Shown here: positions 4,827 through 7,427 of the stretch, piece after piece
Numbering within the stretch: the stretch's first letter is position 1
Layout of the letters: each line of letters opens with the position of its first letter
NCBI GenBank assembly: GCA_009992615.1
Contig: JAACVA010000163.1
Location: forward strand, 4,850-12,276
From: Rhodobacterales bacterium
GTDB lineage: Bacteria > Pseudomonadota > Alphaproteobacteria > Rhodobacterales > Rhodobacteraceae
DNA length: 7,427 nucleotides
Direction: 5' to 3'
Position numbers and translations under genes: made by a program
Notes under the pieces: model-generated
What the model saw: only the letters and a program-made list of their open reading frames with translations
What the model was told of the DNA's origin: nothing
Database searches by the model: none

Positions 4827-7166
4827 ATGGGCATCGTGACAACAGTCGGACACCGCAGCGCCGCGCAGCGTGTCAACGGATGGTTCCGCAGGATCGGCCT
4901 GACCCTCTGCCTCACGCTGTTTGGCTTGGCAGGGGTGATTGGCCAGGCACAGGCACAGTCCTTTCGGTTTACGACGGTGACGATTGAAGGCAATCAGCGG
5001 GTCGAGCCGGGCACGATCCTGTCTTATGCGGGCATCGGGCGTGATGCAGTGGTGACAGCGGGGGCGCTGAACGATGCGTATCAACGGATTGTGAATTCCG
5101 GCCTGTTTGAGACCGTCGAACTGATTCCCTCGGGCAGCACCCTTGTGATCCGTGTTCAGGAATGGCCGACGGTCAACCGTATCAACATCGAAGGCAACCT
5201 GCGGCTCAAGGACGACGTGCTGTTGCCGCTGGTGAAGTCACAGCCACGCCGGGTCTACAACCCTTCGGTGGCTGAACAGGATGCCGCCGCGATGGTTGGA
5301 TTTTACGAGGCCAGTGGGCGACTTGCGGCGACGATAACCCCCAAGATCATCCGTCGGGCTGACAACCGCGTCGATCTGGTGTTCGAGGTGGTCGAAGGCA
5401 AGGTTGTCGAAATCGAGCGGTTGTCGTTCGTTGGCAACCGGGCCTTTTCCGACAGCCGCCTGCGCCGGGTGCTTGACACCAAACAGGCCGGTTTTCTGCG
5501 TCAGATTGTGCAGCGCGATACCTTTGTCGCCGACCGAATCGAGTTGGACAAGCAACTGCTGCGCGATTTCTACACAGCGCGCGGATACATCGATTTCCAG
5601 ACCCTGAGCGTGAACAGCGAATTTTCCCGCGAACGCAACGCATTTTTCATCACCTTCACGATCCAGGAAGGACAGCCCTTCAAGTTTGGTGAAATCAGTG
5701 CCTCGTCCGATCTGCCGGGGATCGATGCAGCAGAATTCCTGGCGGCAGCAAAGACCCGCCCCGGCCAGACCTATTCGCCCGTCGCTTTGGAAACCGACAT
5801 CGCCCGGATGGAGCGTCTGGCCACGAAAAAGGGCCTGTCATTCATCCGGGTGAACCCGCAGATCGACCGGGACGAGCGAAATCTGATCCTGAACATCGAC
5901 TATGTGATCGAGCGTGGGCCGCGCATCTTTGTTGAGCGGATCGATATCGAAGGCAATTCTACCACGCTTGATCAGGTGATCCGCCGGCAGTTCAAAACCG
6001 TCGAGGGCGATCCGTTCAATCCGCGTGAAATCCGCCAGGCGGCTGAACGAATCCGCGCCCTCGGCTATTTCGCCAATGCCGATGTCGAGGCCCGCGATGG
6101 CAGCGCCGCCGACCAGGTGATTGTCGATGTCAATGTCGAGGAACAGCCGACCGGAACCCTGTCCTTCGGCGCCAGCTATTCCGCCGACTCGGGTGCGGGT
6201 CTGAATGTCGGGTTTGCCGAACGCAACTTCCTTGGCCGCGGTCAATCGCTCAGCGTCAATGTGACGACAGGCACCGATTCGTCGAACTCCAGTCTGTCGT
6301 TCACCGAACCGGCGCTGCTGGGCCGTGATCTGGCGTTTTCGTTCCGTACGTTCTATGCCGTGACGGAACAGGACAATTCCTTTTACGACACCCGTGTGGT
6401 TGGTTTGTCACCCTCGCTGGAATTTCCGATTTCGGAAAATGCCCGGATGCAGCTGCGATATGGGTTGTCAAAGGATACGATCCTGAATGTTTCTGGTGAC
6501 AGCTCTCCGATCCTGCAACGTGAGGTCGGCAGCAAATACACCAGTTCTGTCGGTTATTCGCTCAGCTATGATACGCGTCGCACCGGGCTGAACCCCAATG
6601 CGGGGGTGCTTTTGCGCTTTGGCCAGGATTTCGCGGGCTTGGGGGGCGATTCGAAATACATCAAGACAACCGGCACCGCTGTTGCGCAGACCAAGGTATT
6701 GAACGAAGAGGTGACCTTGCGCGCCACGTTCGAGGCTGGCGCCGTCAATGCGCTGTCGGGAACGACCACGCGGTTGACCGACCGGTTTTTTGTCGGCCCC
6801 AGCCAGTTGCGCGGCTTCGAGGTTGGTGGCATCGGCCCGCGTGATCTTGGTGCCGTCAACAACGACGCTCTGGGCGGTAACCTGTTTGCCGTGGCGCGGT
6901 TTGACGCCGAGTTTCCGTTGGGCCTGCCCGAGGAATACGGCATCACCGGCGGCGCTTTCCTCGATGTGGGCAGCGTCTGGTCGCTTGAAGATACCGCAGG
7001 GATCGGTGTGGTTGATGACAGTGCGCACTTGCGCGCGGCGATCGGGGTGTCGCTGTTGTGGGAAACCCCGATCGGCCCCTTGCGGTTCAACTTTTCGTCG
7101 CCGTTGCAGAAACAGACCTATGACAAGGTGCAGAACTTCAACCTGACCATCTCGACCCAGTTCTGA
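4827..7166 (+). CDS. bamA: Outer membrane protein assembly factor BamA (Omp85/YaeT)
   Basis: Essential outer-membrane beta-barrel that folds and inserts other outer-membrane proteins as core of the BAM complex. The 779-residue product has a Sec signal peptide (basic stretch to Arg22, hydrophobic core about 23-38, likely cleavage after AQA at 41-43). Five POTRA domains follow, at roughly 46-112, 113-193, 194-283, 284-364 and 366-440, several opening with the IEGN/VGN turn (IEGNQR, IEGNLR, FVGNRA, IEGNST). The C-terminal barrel (about 445-779) carries the loop-6 motif LRGFE (661-665), the GPLRFNFSSPL strand and a terminal Phe in STQF, the outer-membrane insertion signal. ATG 4827 is preferred: TTG 4818 would add only MGH. 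The RBS is poor (GGGG at 4820-4823 is close to the ATG; GATGGG at 4812-4817 is possible). Preceded by candidate promoters and an inverted repeat; followed 1 nt later by skp. Confidence 0.97.
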   Translation: MGIVTTVGHRSAAQRVNGWFRRIGLTLCLTLFGLAGVIGQAQAQSFRFTTVTIEGNQRVEPGTILSYAGIGRDAVVTAGALNDAYQRIVNSGLFETVELIPSGSTLVIRVQEWPTVNRINIEGNLRLKDDVLLPLVKSQPRRVYNPSVAEQDAAAMVGFYEASGRLAATITPKIIRRADNRVDLVFEVVEGKVVEIERLSFVGNRAFSDSRLRRVLDTKQAGFLRQIVQRDTFVADRIELDKQLLRDFYTARGYIDFQTLSVNSEFSRERNAFFITFTIQEGQPFKFGEISASSDLPGIDAAEFLAAAKTRPGQTYSPVALETDIARMERLATKKGLSFIRVNPQIDRDERNLILNIDYVIERGPRIFVERIDIEGNSTTLDQVIRRQFKTVEGDPFNPREIRQAAERIRALGYFANADVEARDGSAADQVIVDVNVEEQPTGTLSFGASYSADSGAGLNVGFAERNFLGRGQSLSVNVTTGTDSSNSSLSFTEPALLGRDLAFSFRTFYAVTEQDNSFYDTRVVGLSPSLEFPISENARMQLRYGLSKDTILNVSGDSSPILQREVGSKYTSSVGYSLSYDTRRTGLNPNAGVLLRFGQDFAGLGGDSKYIKTTGTAVAQTKVLNEEVTLRATFEAGAVNALSGTTTRLTDRFFVGPSQLRGFEVGGIGPRDLGAVNNDALGGNLFAVARFDAEFPLGLPEEYGITGGAFLDVGSVWSLEDTAGIGVVDDSAHLRAAIGVSLLWETPIGPLRFNFSSPLQKQTYDKVQNFNLTISTQF

Positions 7167-7167
7167 C

Positions 7168-7427
7168 ATGGTGCCCGGTGCCGCGATCCGGGCGCTGGTG
7201 CTGGCCGCACTTGTACCCATTGCATCTCAGGCCCAGACCATCGATCCGGGGGTCCGCCCGGATGCCCCGCCGGGCGGGTTCCTGATCCTCGACCAAGAGA
7301 ACCTGTTTATTCGGTCGCAATTCGGCCAGCGGATCCGCAGTGATATTGCCCGTGCATCGGCGGATCTGGGGGCCGAAAACCGCCGCATCGAAGCCGATCT
7401 TGTGGCCGAGGAACAGGCATTGACCGA
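7168..7427 (+). CDS. skp: OmpH/Skp-family periplasmic chaperone, N-terminal part (3' truncated by window edge)
   Basis: Periplasmic trimeric chaperone that holds unfolded outer-membrane proteins and hands them to BAM. Only the first 86 codons are visible. They show a signal peptide with hydrophobic core at about 5-19 and a likely cleavage after SQA (20-22), then a Pro/Gly-rich linker, the family's first strand GFLILDQENLF (37-47), and the start of the long alpha-helical, coiled-coil arm with SQFGQRI (50-56) and the acidic AENRRIEADLVAEEQAL run (69-85), typical of Rhodobacterales OmpH proteins. ATG 7168 sits 1 nt after the bamA TGA without a clear RBS, so it is probably translated by coupling to bamA. 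In related genomes fabZ and the lpx genes follow. The functional link with bamA is direct: chaperone plus insertase. Confidence 0.85.
   Translation, partial: MVPGAAIRALVLAALVPIASQAQTIDPGVRPDAPPGGFLILDQENLFIRSQFGQRIRSDIARASADLGAENRRIEADLVAEEQALT

Noticed and set aside
6468..7220. 250-codon minus-strand frame opposite the bamA barrel and the start of skp
   Set aside because: Same pattern of antisense openness in GC-rich coding sequence; no family resemblance.
1..7427. Mobile element, phage, CRISPR or defence island
   Set aside because: All large genes are housekeeping and in the ancestral order for this group; no transposase, integrase, direct-repeat arrays or compositional break was seen.

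Overview
The window is a contiguous piece of a conserved alphaproteobacterial housekeeping locus, most likely from the Rhodobacterales (Roseobacter/Rhodobacter-like). The evidence is the high GC with G/C-rich third codon positions, the gene order frr-uppS-cdsA-dxr-rseP-bamA-skp, and the family-level look of the proteins (for example the Rhodobacterales-style OmpH/Skp N-terminus). All genes lie on the + strand and none looks broken. I see no mobile element, CRISPR array, tRNA or rRNA gene.

Layout: 2-334 is the C-terminal part of ribosome recycling factor (frr), cut by the window edge. An 81-nt gap with two adjacent hairpins leads to uppS, which probably starts at a TTG (416-1153). uppS, cdsA (1150-1938) and dxr (1935-3122) are joined by two successive 4-nt ATGA stop/start overlaps. 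rseP (3126-4472) follows dxr after 3 nt. The only long stretch without an obvious large gene is 4473-4826. It holds a post-rseP stem-loop, a well-supported but very short ORF (4566-4691, 41 codons, predicted single-pass membrane peptide), candidate promoter elements, and a 10-9-10 inverted repeat just before bamA. bamA (4827-7166) is complete and skp/ompH (7168-7427) begins 1 nt after its stop and runs off the window.

Functionally the cluster covers ribosome recycling at the end of translation, the isoprenoid carrier lipid for cell-wall synthesis (Dxr makes MEP, feeding the isoprenoid pool; UppS builds the C55 carrier), phospholipid synthesis (CdsA, CDP-diacylglycerol), intramembrane proteolysis linked to envelope stress (RseP), and outer-membrane protein assembly (BamA barrel insertase plus the periplasmic chaperone Skp). 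It is an envelope-biogenesis module. The tight spacing from uppS to rseP indicates co-transcription. The 354-nt gap with promoter-like elements and a dyad suggests that bamA-skp can also be driven and regulated separately.

I find no large undescribed system. The items most worth a second look are the 41-codon membrane ORF between rseP and bamA and the inverted repeat at the bamA promoter/leader.
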